Assembly (NCBI GenBank): GCA_021826065.1
Contig: JAKADY010000005.1
Coordinates: forward strand, 37,312 to 101,311
DNA: 64,000 nt
Direction of reading: 5' to 3'
From: Pseudomonadota bacterium
GTDB taxonomy: Bacteria; Pseudomonadota; Gammaproteobacteria; Burkholderiales; Thiobacillaceae
The notes beneath the pieces are model-generated. The model was not told where the DNA came from, ran no database searches, and was given only the letters and a program-made list of their open reading frames with translations. Position 1 is the first letter of the stretch, and each line of letters begins with the position of its first letter. A program made the translations under genes and the position numbers. Shown here in pieces: positions 49,662-58,484 of the stretch.

Positions 49662-49898
49662 ATGTGCCTAGCCATCCCCGCCCGCGTGGCCGAGATCCTC
49701 GGTCCTGACAAGGCCGTCGTCGATCTGGGCGGCGTGCGCAAGCCGATCTCGCTCGCCCTGGTGGACGACGTCAACGTCGGCGACTACGTCATCGTCCACG
49801 TGGGCTATGCCCTGACCCGCCTCGACCCCGAGGAGGCGGAAAAGACTCTGCGCCTCATGGCCGAGGCCGGTCTGCTGGACACCGCCGCCACGCCATGA
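49662..49898 (+). CDS. hypC: Hydrogenase assembly chaperone HypC
   Basis: 78 residues, normal length. The invariant start MCLAIPARV carries Cys2, which holds the iron centre and binds HypD and the hydrogenase precursor. The oligonucleotide-binding-like fold continues as AVVDLGGVRKPISLALVDDVNVGDYVIVHVGYALTRLDPEEAEKT (read in parts). The ATG follows GAGGTTGCACG, 31 bp after hypF, and the stop overlaps hypD (ATGA). Confidence 0.96.
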   Translation: MCLAIPARVAEILGPDKAVVDLGGVRKPISLALVDDVNVGDYVIVHVGYALTRLDPEEAEKTLRLMAEAGLLDTAATP

Positions 49899-51034
49899 AA
49901 TACGTCGACGAGTTCCGCGACGGGGCCCTGGCGCAGGGGCTGGCCCGCGCCATCGCCCAGGCGGTCGAGCCCGGGCGCGAATACCGTTTCATGGAGTTCT
50001 GCGGTGGCCACACCCACGCCATCGCCCGCTACGGCGTGCCCGATCTGCTGCCGGCCAATGTACGCCTCATCCACGGCCCCGGCTGTCCGGTGTGCGTGCT
50101 CCCCATCGGCCGCATCGATCAGGCCATACGGCTGGCCCTGGAGGCGAAGGTCATCCTCTGCACCTATGCCGACACCCTGCGCGTGCCCGCCTCCGGGGGG
50201 CTCACGCTGCTGCGGGCACGTGCGCGCGGCGGCGACGTGCGCATGGTCTATGCGGTGAGCGACGCCCTGGCCATCGCCCGCGCCAACCCCACGCGCGAGG
50301 TCGTCTTCTTCGCCATCGGCTTCGAGACCACCACGCCGCCGACGGCGGTCGCCATCCGCACGGCGGCGACCGAGGGGCTCGCCAACTTCAGCGTGCTGTG
50401 CTGTCATGTGCTGACCCCGCCGGCCATCCTCTCCATCCTCGATGCGCCCGAGGTGCGCGGCCTGGGTGGCGTGCGCCTGGACGGCTTCATCGGCCCGGCG
50501 CATGTCTCCACCGTCATCGGCAGCCGCCCCTACGAATACTTCGCCGAGGAGTACCGCAAGCCGGTGGTGATCGCCGGCTTCGAGCCGCTCGACGTGATGC
50601 AGGCCATCCTCATGCTGGTGCGCCAGGTCAACGCCGGCCGCGCCGAGGTCGAAAACGAGTTCACCCGCGCGGTCACCCGCGCGGGCAACGCCAAGGCGCA
50701 GGCCCTGGTGGCCGAGGTGTTCGAACTCCGGAAGTCCTTCGAATGGCGCGGCCTGGGCATGGTGCCCTACAGCGCGCTCCAGATCCGAGAGTCCTATGCC
50801 CGATTCGACGCCGAGCGGCGCTTCGCCATTGCCTACGCGCCGGTGGCCGACCACAAGGCCTGCGAGTGCGGCGCCATCCTGCGCGGCGTGAAGCGGCCCA
50901 CCGATTGCAAGCTCTTCGGCACTGTCTGCACCCCGGACACACCCATGGGGTCCTGCATGGTCTCCTCGGAGGGGGCCTGTGCGGCGCACTACACCTACGG
51001 TCGACACACGCAGGCGGAATTTGCGCATGCATAG
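49895..51034 (+). CDS. hypD: Hydrogenase iron-centre assembly protein HypD
   Basis: 379 residues. With HypC it is the scaffold on which Fe(CN)2CO is built. Conserved motifs are FMEFCGGHTHAI, GPGCPVCVLP and CTYADTLRVPAS. The [4Fe-4S] ligands near the C-terminus are CECGAIL, CKLFGTVCTPDTPMGSCMVSSEG. The start overlaps hypC, and the last codons overlap mntA by 8 bp. Confidence 0.97.
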   Translation: MKYVDEFRDGALAQGLARAIAQAVEPGREYRFMEFCGGHTHAIARYGVPDLLPANVRLIHGPGCPVCVLPIGRIDQAIRLALEAKVILCTYADTLRVPASGGLTLLRARARGGDVRMVYAVSDALAIARANPTREVVFFAIGFETTTPPTAVAIRTAATEGLANFSVLCCHVLTPPAILSILDAPEVRGLGGVRLDGFIGPAHVSTVIGSRPYEYFAEEYRKPVVIAGFEPLDVMQAILMLVRQVNAGRAEVENEFTRAVTRAGNAKAQALVAEVFELRKSFEWRGLGMVPYSALQIRESYARFDAERRFAIAYAPVADHKACECGAILRGVKRPTDCKLFGTVCTPDTPMGSCMVSSEGACAAHYTYGRHTQAEFAHA

Positions 51035-51320
51035 GGATGAGGCCTTGCACATCCTCCAGCGGGCGAGGCCTGAGATCGTCCGCCGATTCGGTGTGAAACG
51101 CTTGTGTTTGTTCGGGTCAACGGCCCGCGACGAGGCCCTTCCCGACAGTGATGTCGACATCCTGGTCGAATTCGACGGTCCCGCCACCTTCGATGGCTAC
51201 TTCGGCCTCCTGCACTATCTGGAGAGGCTGTTTGGTCAGCCGGTCGATCTGATCACAACCAAAGGACTGCGGCCGCGTTTTCGGGACCAGGTGGAACAGG
51301 ACGCCATCGATGTCACGTGA
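51027..51320 (+). CDS. mntA: MntA-type nucleotidyltransferase antitoxin
   Basis: 97 residues. Minimal nucleotidyltransferase (MNT) fold with the GSTARDEALPDSDVDILVEF motif (GS then DVD) that binds metal and nucleotide. In type VII toxin-antitoxin systems MntA AMPylates its HEPN partner. The ATG at 51027 lies within the last codons of hypD and its end overlaps hepT by 11 bp. Both genes are inserted in the hyp operon, between hypD and hypE, in the same direction. Confidence 0.88.
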   Translation: MHRDEALHILQRARPEIVRRFGVKRLCLFGSTARDEALPDSDVDILVEFDGPATFDGYFGLLHYLERLFGQPVDLITTKGLRPRFRDQVEQDAIDVT

Positions 51321-51651
51321 CCCGCAGCTCTATCTCGATGAGCTCATCGAGGCGGCGGAGCGTGCAATGCGTTTCGGCCAAAATCTCGAGCGTTCGGACT
51401 ACCAGCCGGGGGCCATGGCCTACGAGGCCATCCTGCGGCAGATCGAGGTCATCGGGGAGGCCGCGGCCCATCTGCCCCCACAAGTCCGTCTCATGTCGCC
51501 GGAGATTCCTTGGGACAATCTCATCGGCATGCGCAACCGGCTCATTCACGGCTATTTCGCCATCGACCCCGATATCGTGTTCGATGTCGTCCGCAACAAA
51601 CTCCCCGTTTTGTTGACTGCTGCCCAGCGGCTGTCGGACCAACTCTCATGA
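51310..51651 (+). CDS. hepT: HepT-type HEPN toxin
   Basis: 113 residues, all-helical HEPN domain with the RNase signature RNRLIHGYF (RxxxxH followed by Tyr). That Tyr is the AMPylation target in characterised MntA/HepT pairs. Other family segments are YLDELIEAAERAMRFG, YEAILRQIEVIGEAA and IPWDNLIGMRNRLIHGYF. The stop overlaps the hypE start (ATGA), so translation of hypE would be coupled to it. Confidence 0.88.
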   Translation: MSRDPQLYLDELIEAAERAMRFGQNLERSDYQPGAMAYEAILRQIEVIGEAAAHLPPQVRLMSPEIPWDNLIGMRNRLIHGYFAIDPDIVFDVVRNKLPVLLTAAQRLSDQLS

Positions 51652-52700
51652 GCGGTCAAGTCAGACCCGGCTACGCCCGCCCGCTCGATCTCAAGCATGG
51701 CCGTGTGGAGCTCGCCCACGGCGGCGGCGGCCGGGCCATGGTGCAGCTGATCGCCGAGGTCTTCGCCCGCCACCTCGGCAACGAGCTCCTCGCCCAGGGC
51801 AACGACGGGGCCGTGCTGCCTGAGTCGGGTGGCCGGCTGGTGGTGGCCACCGACAGCCACGTGGTCTCGCCGCTCTTCTTCCCGGGCGGCGACATCGGCG
51901 CGCTGGCCGTGCACGGGACGGTGAACGACGTGGCGGTGATGGGGGCCGAACCGCGCTACCTAACCGCCGGCTTCATCCTCGAGGAGGGCTTCCCGCTCGC
52001 CGACCTCGCCCGCATCGCCGCCTCCATGGCCGAGGCGGCGCGGCGTGCCGGGGTCTGGCTCGTGGCGGGCGACACCAAGGTGGTGGAGCGCGGCAAGGGC
52101 GACGGGGTGTTCATCACCACCACCGGCGTGGGCGTGCTGCTGCCGGGCCGCCAGCTCTCCGGCGACCGCGCGCGGCCGGGCGACGTGGTGATCGTCTCCG
52201 GCCCGATCGGCGAGCACGGCATGGCCATCCTGAGCGCGCGCGAGAACCTGGGCTTCGATGCCCCCATTCTGTCCGACACCGCCCCGCTCAACGGGCTCAC
52301 CGCGGCGATGCTGGCCAGCGGGGCCGACATCCGGCTCATGCGCGACCCCACCCGCGGCGGGCTCGCCGCCACGCTGAACGAGATCGCCCAGCAGTCTGGG
52401 GTGGGCATCCACCTCGACGAGGCGGCCATCCCCATCCGGCCGGCGGTCACCGCCGGCTGCGAACTGCTGGGGCTGGACCCGCTCAACCTCGCCTGTGAGG
52501 GCCGGCTGGTGGCCGTGTGCGCGCGGCAGGACGCCGAGCGTCTGCTCGCCGCCATGCGCGCCCATCCCCTGGGCACGGAGGCGGCCGTGATCGGCGAGGT
52601 CGTGGCGGACGCCCAGCGCTTCGTACAGATGCGCACCCGCTTCGGTGGCCGCCGCATGGTGGACTGGCTGGCCGGCGAGCAGCTGCCGCGGATCTGCTGA
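51648..52700 (+). CDS. hypE: Hydrogenase maturation protein HypE
   Basis: 350 residues. PurM-like ATPase that dehydrates the carbamoyl group on its C-terminal cysteine to a thiocyanate; the protein ends in PRIC as expected. Other motifs are ELAHGGGGRAMVQLI, VATDSHVVSPLFFPGGDIG, VHGTVNDVAVMGAEPRYL and MRDPTRGGLAATLNEIA. The ATG overlaps the hepT stop by 4 bp. Confidence 0.97.
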   Translation: MSGQVRPGYARPLDLKHGRVELAHGGGGRAMVQLIAEVFARHLGNELLAQGNDGAVLPESGGRLVVATDSHVVSPLFFPGGDIGALAVHGTVNDVAVMGAEPRYLTAGFILEEGFPLADLARIAASMAEAARRAGVWLVAGDTKVVERGKGDGVFITTTGVGVLLPGRQLSGDRARPGDVVIVSGPIGEHGMAILSARENLGFDAPILSDTAPLNGLTAAMLASGADIRLMRDPTRGGLAATLNEIAQQSGVGIHLDEAAIPIRPAVTAGCELLGLDPLNLACEGRLVAVCARQDAERLLAAMRAHPLGTEAAVIGEVVADAQRFVQMRTRFGGRRMVDWLAGEQLPRIC

Positions 52701-52701
52701 G

Positions 52702-52758
52702 CGTTCATGGCCGATAGCCCATCCATGCCGATGAAAGCGCCTCTACCGGCCATGAACG
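52702..52758. repeat. Imperfect 16-bp inverted repeat after hypE
   Basis: CGTTCATGGCCGATAG (52702-52717) and CTACCGGCCATGAACG (52743-52758) are complementary except for one base, with a 25-base loop. It starts immediately after the hypE stop. No T-run follows on the plus strand. Confidence 0.6.
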
Positions 52759-52811
52759 GATCCCTCCCCCCCAGCCCCTTCAGCTTAGCGACCGGCGCAA
52801 GCCGTTTGAAC

Positions 52812-52862
52812 CTCCCCTCCCCCGCGCGCGGGGGATGGGTCGGGGGTGAGGGCGGGGGAGGG
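52812..52862. repeat. GC-rich palindromic repeat before hypX
   Basis: CCTCCCCTCCCCCGCGCGCGG-GGGATGGGTCGGGGGTGAGGG: the palindrome and the GGGTCGGGGGTGAGGG tail match the gatB and nusA-infB copies. It ends 38 bp before the hypX start and separates hypX from hypE. Confidence 0.7.
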
Positions 52863-52899
52863 GAGCCTCGAGAGTCGCTGGCGCGACGTACACGGTAAC

Positions 52900-54585
52900 G
52901 TGCGCATCCTCCTGCTCACCCACGGCTTCAACAGCCTCACCCAGCGGCTCTACGTCGAGCTCGCCGAGGCGGGGCACGAGCTGTCGGTGGAATACGACAT
53001 CGACGCGGCCGTCACGCGCGAGGCGGTCGCCCTCTACCGGCCCGACCTCGTGCTGGCCCCCTATCTGCGCCGCGCCATCCCGGCGGACGTCTGGTCTACC
53101 CTGCCCTGTCTCATCGTCCACCCCGGCCCGCCCGGCGACCGCGGCCCCGCCGCCCTGGACCGCGCCATCCTCGCGGGCGAGCCCGCGTGGGGGGTGACGC
53201 TGCTGCAGGCCGAGGCGGAACTCGACGCCGGCCCGGTCTGGGCGGCCGCGACCTTCCCCATGCGCGCGGCCACCAAGTCCAGCCTCTACCGCCACGAGGT
53301 CACCGAGGCCGCCGTACGCGCCGTGTTCGCCGCCCTCGCGCGTTACCCCGACTGGTGTGCCGGCCGCTGGCGGCCCGAGCGCGTGCCGCTGCAGCCGCTA
53401 CGCCCGGCCGTGCGCCCCGAGGAACGCGCCATCGACTGGGCGCGCGACGACACCGCCACGGTCCTGCGCAAGGCCGCCAGCGCCGATGGCAGCCCCGGCG
53501 TGGTCGACAGCATGCTCGGCCGGGCCTGCCGGCTGTTCGACCTGCGCCCCTACCCGGCCGGCGGCCCGCCCGGTGCACTGCTGGGCCGGGCCGGTGAGGC
53601 CCTCGTGCGCGCCACCGTCGATGGCGCCGTGCGCATCGGCCACCTGCGTGTGGAAGAAGCCCAGTCATTCAAACTGCCTGCCACGCTCGCCCTGCCCGAG
53701 GCCATTGAGCTGCCCGAACTGCCGGACGCGGTGGCGGACATCCGCTACGAGGAGGCCGCTGGGGTGGGGCACCTCTATTTCGAGTTCTACAACGGCGCCA
53801 TGGGCACGGCGGCCTGCGCGCGCCTCACCGCCGCCTACCGCCAGGTCCTCGCCCGCCCCACCCGCGTCATCGTCCTGCACGGCGGCCCCGACTTCTTCTC
53901 CAACGGCCTGGACCTCAACCGCATCGAGGCGGCCGCGAGCCCGGCCGACGAGTCCTGGCGCAACATCGAGGCCATGGACGACCTGTGCGAGGCCATCCTG
54001 CGCACCGACGACCGGCTCACCGTGGCGGCGCTCGCCGGCAACGCCGGGGCCGGCGGCGCCTTCCTGGCGCTTGCGGCCGACCTCATCTGGGCGCGCAGCG
54101 GCGTGGTGCTCAACCCCCACTACCTCAACATGGGCAACCTCTACGGCTCGGAATTCTGGACCTACACCCTGCCCCGGCGCCTGGGCGAGACGGCCGCCCG
54201 CGCGCTCATGCGCTCGCGCCTGCCGCTGGGCACCGCGGCGGCCCTGCGGCTGGGGTTCATCGACGCCCACTTCGGCAACGACGTGGGGAGTTTCCGCGCC
54301 GAGACACATCGCCGTGCCACCGAACTCGCCCATGCAGCGGACTACCCCGCCCGGCTGGCGGAGAAACGCGCCCGCCGCGCCGCCGACGAGGCGGCCAAAC
54401 CGCTCGCCGCCTACCGCGCCGGGGAGCTCACTGAGATGCGGCGCAACTTCTACGGCTTCGACGTGAGCTACCACGTCGCCCGCCAGCGCTTCGTGCACAA
54501 GACCCCGCACGCCTGGACCCCCCGGCACCTGGCCCGCCATCGCGAGACCGACTGGTTGGTTCCCAAGGTGGATTCATCCTCCTGA
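52900..54585 (+). CDS. hypX: Hydrogenase maturation factor HypX (formyl-to-CO enzyme)
   Basis: 561 residues from the GTG at 52900, giving the family start [21 protein letters not shown]; the frame is open 18 codons further upstream through the palindromic repeat. The N-terminal domain is formyltransferase-like ([18 protein letters not shown]), and the C-terminal half is crotonase-like ([37 protein letters not shown]). HypX makes the active-site CO from formyl-tetrahydrofolate and is typical of bacteria that assemble hydrogenase in air. It closes the hyp cluster. Confidence 0.93.
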   Translation: MRILLLTHGFNSLTQRLYVELAEAGHELSVEYDIDAAVTREAVALYRPDLVLAPYLRRAIPADVWSTLPCLIVHPGPPGDRGPAALDRAILAGEPAWGVTLLQAEAELDAGPVWAAATFPMRAATKSSLYRHEVTEAAVRAVFAALARYPDWCAGRWRPERVPLQPLRPAVRPEERAIDWARDDTATVLRKAASADGSPGVVDSMLGRACRLFDLRPYPAGGPPGALLGRAGEALVRATVDGAVRIGHLRVEEAQSFKLPATLALPEAIELPELPDAVADIRYEEAAGVGHLYFEFYNGAMGTAACARLTAAYRQVLARPTRVIVLHGGPDFFSNGLDLNRIEAAASPADESWRNIEAMDDLCEAILRTDDRLTVAALAGNAGAGGAFLALAADLIWARSGVVLNPHYLNMGNLYGSEFWTYTLPRRLGETAARALMRSRLPLGTAAALRLGFIDAHFGNDVGSFRAETHRRATELAHAADYPARLAEKRARRAADEAAKPLAAYRAGELTEMRRNFYGFDVSYHVARQRFVHKTPHAWTPRHLARHRETDWLVPKVDSSS

Positions 54586-54603
54586 AGCCCTAAAAAACCC
54601 TGC

Positions 54604-54633
54604 TTGTTCCCCGCACCCCGGCTCGGTTATAGT
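54604..54633 (+). promoter_or_regulatory. Sigma-70 promoter of the gcv operon
   Basis: TTGTTC (54604-54609), an 18-bp spacer and TATAGT (54628-54633), placed so that transcription would start just before the glycine riboswitch. The -10 box matches five of six consensus bases. Confidence 0.65.
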
Positions 54634-54639
54634 GCCCCC

Positions 54640-54797
54640 TGCGTCCCCGTGGGAGAGAGCCGCACCCGGCCGCCGAAGGCGCAACCCACCCAGCAACCGC
54701 TCAGGCAAAAGGACCGCGGGAACGGACAACTCTGGAGAGCGTGGCGGCGGCCACCACCGAAGGGGCAAATCTCTCAGGTACCAGGACAGAGGGGTGA
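54640..54797 (+). ncRNA. Tandem glycine riboswitch (gcvT element)
   Basis: Two aptamers in series. The first contains GGGAGAGAGCC, GCCGAAGGCGCAA and CTCAGGCAAAAGGACCG; the second contains CTCTGGAGAG, CACCGAAGGGGCAAA, CTCTCAGGTA and CCAGGACAGAGGGG. These are the conserved words of the glycine-sensing element. Glycine binding normally raises gcv expression. It leads straight into gcvT and follows a good promoter. Confidence 0.95.
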
Positions 54798-54838
54798 GTG
54801 CAGTCTCGGCAACCGACCACAACCCGACCACCGCCCCG

Positions 54839-55918
54839 ATGCAACAGACCCCGCTTAACGCCAAGCACCGCGAACTCAACGCCAAGCTCACCGATTTCGC
54901 CGGCTGGGAGATGCCGATTCACTACGGCTCGCAGATCGAGGAGCATCACGCGGTGCGCCGAGAAGCCGGCATGTTCGACGTCTCGCACATGCTGGTGGTC
55001 GATCTGCGCGGCGAGGCGGTGCGCCCCTTCCTGCGCCGGCTGCTGGCCAACGACGTGGCCAAGCTCACCACCACCGGCCGCGCCCTGTATAGCTGCATGC
55101 TGCACGAGGGCGGCGGGGTGATCGACGACCTCATCGTCTATTTCCTGCGCGAGGCGTGGTTCCGCCTGGTGGTCAACGCCGGCTGCGCCGACAAGGACCT
55201 GGCCTGGCTGGAGACCCAGCGTGACGCCCACGCGCCCGGCCTGCAGATCGTCCCCCGCCGCGACCTGGCGATGATCGCCGTGCAGGGGCCCAAGGCGGGC
55301 GAGAAGCTGTGGGCGGCCATGCCCGGCACGCGCGACCTGACCGAGCCGCTCAAGCCCTTCAGCGCCGTGACCGTGGGCGACATGTTCATCGCCCGCACCG
55401 GCTACACCGGCGAGGACGGCTTCGAGGTGATGCTGCCGGGGCGGGCCGCCCCCTATTTCTGGCAGGCCCTGCTGGAGGCTGGTGTCAAGCCCTGCGGCCT
55501 GGGGGCGCGTGACACCCTGCGGCTGGAGGCCGGCATGAACCTGTTCGGCCAGGACATGGACGAGCGCACCACGCCGTTCGAGTCGGGGCTGGCGTGGACC
55601 GTGGACCTGAAGGACCCGACGCGCGACTTCATCGGCCGCGACGCGCTCCTGCGGCTGCCGCGCACGCGCCAGCTGGTGGGGTTGCTCCTCCTGGACAAGG
55701 GGGTGTTGCGCGCCCACCAGAAGGTGCACACCGCGCACGGCGAGGGTGAGATCACCTCGGGCGGCTATGCGCCGACCTTGGATGCATCCATTGCGCTGGC
55801 GCGCGTGCCGGCTGCGGTGGTGGTCGGCGACGAGGTGGGCGTGGAAGTGCGCGACAAGCGCCTGCGCGCCCGCGTGGTGAAGTATCCTTTCGTGCGCAAC
55901 GGCAAGCCGCTGGTCTAG
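54839..55918 (+). CDS. gcvT: Aminomethyltransferase (glycine cleavage T protein)
   Basis: 359 residues; transfers the methylene of glycine to tetrahydrofolate in the glycine cleavage system. Motifs are [33 protein letters not shown] (in parts), [22 protein letters not shown] and [22 protein letters not shown]. The ATG at 54839 fits the family but lacks a ribosome site. A GTG at 54794, in frame and next to the aptamer's AGAGGGG end, would add 15 residues and is a credible alternative under riboswitch control. Confidence 0.95.
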   Translation: MQQTPLNAKHRELNAKLTDFAGWEMPIHYGSQIEEHHAVRREAGMFDVSHMLVVDLRGEAVRPFLRRLLANDVAKLTTTGRALYSCMLHEGGGVIDDLIVYFLREAWFRLVVNAGCADKDLAWLETQRDAHAPGLQIVPRRDLAMIAVQGPKAGEKLWAAMPGTRDLTEPLKPFSAVTVGDMFIARTGYTGEDGFEVMLPGRAAPYFWQALLEAGVKPCGLGARDTLRLEAGMNLFGQDMDERTTPFESGLAWTVDLKDPTRDFIGRDALLRLPRTRQLVGLLLLDKGVLRAHQKVHTAHGEGEITSGGYAPTLDASIALARVPAAVVVGDEVGVEVRDKRLRARVVKYPFVRNGKPLV

Positions 55919-56015
55919 CGCAGGTCACGAAAGATGCGCCCGATCCCCCAGAAGTACCAAGGCCGTAGCCCCCCGCCGTTTCCCATTTTCCGTTTCCATT
56001 GACACGGAGACCCCC

Positions 56016-56405
56016 ATGAACATCCCCACCGATCTCAAGTACACCAAGACCCACGAGTGGGTGCGCCAGGAGGCCGACGGCACGGTGAGCGTGGGCATCA
56101 CCCACCACGCCCAGGACCTGCTCGGCGACATGGTGTTCGTCGAGAACCCCACCGTCGGCCGCCAGCTCGCACAAAACGAGGAATGCGCCGTGGTCGAGTC
56201 GGTCAAGGCCGCCTCCGACGTCTATGCCCCCGTCGCCGGCGAGGTGGTGGCGGTGAACGACGCGGTCGAATCCGCCCCCGAGAGCCTCAACAAGGACCCC
56301 TACGGCAGCTGGATGTTCCGCCTCAGGCCCAGCAACCCGGCCGACCTAGAGGGTCTGCTCGACGCCGCCGGCTACCAGGCCTTGGTCGAGTCAGAGACGC
56401 ACTGA
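56016..56405 (+). CDS. gcvH: Glycine cleavage system H protein
   Basis: 129 residues. Carries the lipoyl arm that moves the aminomethyl intermediate between P, T and L proteins. The lipoylated Lys is in [20 protein letters not shown]. The N-terminal [31 protein letters not shown] (in parts) is typical. The ribosome site CACGGAGACCCCC precedes it, and the 97-bp spacer after gcvT contains nothing notable. Confidence 0.96.
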   Translation: MNIPTDLKYTKTHEWVRQEADGTVSVGITHHAQDLLGDMVFVENPTVGRQLAQNEECAVVESVKAASDVYAPVAGEVVAVNDAVESAPESLNKDPYGSWMFRLRPSNPADLEGLLDAAGYQALVESETH

Positions 56406-56462
56406 GCAAGGCCGCCCTGCGCCGCCTCGTCGTCCAGCCTCTCGCAGAAAGGCACCCGAGAC

Positions 56463-57854
56463 ATGCCCTTCATCCCCCACACCCCCCAGGACGTCGCCGA
56501 GATGCTGGCGGCGATTGGCGCCCCCTCCATCGACGCCTTGTTCGACGAGATCCCGGCCGAGTTGCGCTGCGCCGGACTGGAGGGTGTGCCCGAGGGGCTG
56601 CCGGAGATGGCTGTCATGCGGCTGGCGCAGACGCGCGCCGCGCAGGACGGGTTCTGGTCCAACTTCATCGGCGCCGGTGCCTACGAGCACCACATCCCCG
56701 CCGCCATCTGGCAGATCGTCACGCGCGGCGAGTTCTATTCCGCCTACACCCCCTACCAGGCCGAGGCGAGCCAGGGCACTCTGCAGCTACTCTACGAGTA
56801 CCAGAGCATGATGGCCGGGCTCACCGCGATGGACGTGTCCAACGCCTCGCTCTACGACGGCGCCAGCGCCCTCGCCGAGGCCATCCTCATGGCGGTGCGG
56901 GCGAACAAGAACGGCGCCAGGCGGGTGCTGGTGCCGGCGAGCGTCCCGCCGCGCTACCGGGCGGTGGCGCGCGCGATCGTCGGCAACCAGGGCATAGAAC
57001 TCGTCGAGCTGCCCTACTGCCCGGAGCGGGGTCACACGCTGACCGAGGCCCTGGCACAGCATGAGGCCACTCCCGCCGCCGCCCTGGTCATCCCCCAGCC
57101 CAATTTCTTCGGCGTGCTGGAGCCGGTCGATGCGCTCACCGACTGGGCGCAGGCGCACGGCATGCTGGCCATTGCCGTGGTCAACCCCACTAGCCTGGCA
57201 CTACTCAAACCCCCAGGCCAATGGGCCGCGCAGGGGGCCGACATCTGCGTGGGCGACGGTCAGCCGCTGGGCATCCCGCTCGCCTCCGGCGGCCCCTACT
57301 TCGGCTTCATGACCACGCGCCAGGCCCTGGTGCGGCAGATGCCCGGCCGCATCGTCGGCCGTACCGTGGACATGGACGGCAGCCCCGGCTTCACGCTGAC
57401 GCTGCAGGCGCGCGAGCAGCACATCCGCCGCTCCAAGGCCACCTCCAACATCTGCACCAACCAGGGCCTGCTGGTCACGGCGGCGACCCTCTACCTGTCC
57501 CTGCTGGGCCCGCAGGGGCTCAGGGAGGTGGCGCTCGTCAGCCACGCCCGCACCCGTGCCCTGGTGGAAAAACTCAGCGCCATCCCCGGCGTGCGTCCGG
57601 CCTTCTCCGGCCCCTTCTTCCACGAGGCGGTGCTGCGGCTGCCCGCCAATCCGCACGAGGTGCTGCGGGCGCTGCGCGCCCAGGGCATACTCGGCGGCTA
57701 TGCCTTGGGCGGCGACTACGCGGAACTGGCCGATGCCATCCTGGTCTGCGTGACTGAGACCAAGACCGATGACGACCTCGACGACTATGCGCAAAAATTG
57801 GCGCGTATCCTGAGCCGTCGGCGCGAGGCGCCGCCTTGTGCCTACAAATCCTGA
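56463..57854 (+). CDS. gcvPA: Glycine dehydrogenase (decarboxylating) subunit 1
   Basis: 463 residues, the N-terminal half of a two-subunit P protein. [20 protein letters not shown], the [16 protein letters not shown] segment and [21 protein letters not shown] are family marks, as are [18 protein letters not shown] and the [14 protein letters not shown] motif near 325. It lacks the PLP lysine, as expected, because that lies in subunit 2. The partner gene is separated from it by tpx. Confidence 0.95.
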   Translation: MPFIPHTPQDVAEMLAAIGAPSIDALFDEIPAELRCAGLEGVPEGLPEMAVMRLAQTRAAQDGFWSNFIGAGAYEHHIPAAIWQIVTRGEFYSAYTPYQAEASQGTLQLLYEYQSMMAGLTAMDVSNASLYDGASALAEAILMAVRANKNGARRVLVPASVPPRYRAVARAIVGNQGIELVELPYCPERGHTLTEALAQHEATPAAALVIPQPNFFGVLEPVDALTDWAQAHGMLAIAVVNPTSLALLKPPGQWAAQGADICVGDGQPLGIPLASGGPYFGFMTTRQALVRQMPGRIVGRTVDMDGSPGFTLTLQAREQHIRRSKATSNICTNQGLLVTAATLYLSLLGPQGLREVALVSHARTRALVEKLSAIPGVRPAFSGPFFHEAVLRLPANPHEVLRALRAQGILGGYALGGDYAELADAILVCVTETKTDDDLDDYAQKLARILSRRREAPPCAYKS

Positions 57855-57881
57855 ACCAACCTTTACGAGAGGAGCAAGACG

Positions 57882-58394
57882 ATGGCAACCGTGACCCTGG
57901 GCGGCGAGCCCATCTCCGTTGGCGGTACCTTCCCGCGCGTGGGCGACACGGCCCACTCCTTCATGCTGGTGGACAAGGACCTCAAGGACGTCTCCCTGTC
58001 GCAGTTCTGGGGCAAGCGCAAGATCCTCAACATCGTCCCCAGCCTGGACACGCCCGTGTGCGCCGAGTCCACGCGCAAGTTCAACGCCGCCGCCGCCAGC
58101 CTGCCCAACACCGTGGTGCTGGTCATCTCCGCCGACCTGCCCTTCGCCCAGAACCGCTTCTGCGGGGCCGAGGGGCTGAACAACGTGATCACCCTGTCCA
58201 CCATGCGCGGGCGCGACTTCCACAAGGACTACGGGGTCATGATCATGGACCCGCCCCTCGCCGGTCTCTGCGCGCGTGCCGTCATCGTGCTGGATGAGCG
58301 CGACCGCGTCCTCTACGCCGAGCTGGTGCCCGAGATCAAACAGGAACCCAACTACGAGGCGGCGCTGGCCGCCGCGCGCGGGGAGACGGCGTGA
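57882..58394 (+). CDS. tpx: Thiol peroxidase (Tpx)
   Basis: 170 residues; atypical 2-Cys peroxiredoxin reducing hydroperoxides with thioredoxin. The peroxidatic Cys60 is in [14 protein letters not shown] and the resolving Cys94 in NRFCGAEG, the standard Tpx spacing. A strong ribosome site GAGAGGAGCAAG precedes the ATG. It is inserted between gcvPA (27 bp upstream) and gcvPB (90 bp downstream) on the same strand, probably as part of one transcript. Confidence 0.96.
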   Translation: MATVTLGGEPISVGGTFPRVGDTAHSFMLVDKDLKDVSLSQFWGKRKILNIVPSLDTPVCAESTRKFNAAAASLPNTVVLVISADLPFAQNRFCGAEGLNNVITLSTMRGRDFHKDYGVMIMDPPLAGLCARAVIVLDERDRVLYAELVPEIKQEPNYEAALAAARGETA

Positions 58395-58402
58395 ACGCTC
58401 TT

Positions 58403-58471
58403 GTAGGAGCGGCGAGAGCCGCGACTTATTGAGCCATACAGGGATTTGGTCGCGACTCGCGTCGCTCCTAC
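58403..58471. repeat. REP-like inverted pair between tpx and gcvPB
   Basis: GTAGGAGCGGCGAGAGCCGC (58403 on) and the opposed GTCGCGACTCGCGTCGCTCC (58449 on) form inverted copies of a GTAGGAGCGGC-type extragenic repeat, about 24 bases apart. It differs from the REP family of the right end. Confidence 0.75.
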
Positions 58472-58484
58472 GCGATCCATTGAC

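Noticed and set aside
52846..52899. N-terminal extension of hypX
   Set aside because: The 18 extra codons come from the end of the palindromic repeat and do not resemble HypX; the family start is the GTG at 52900.
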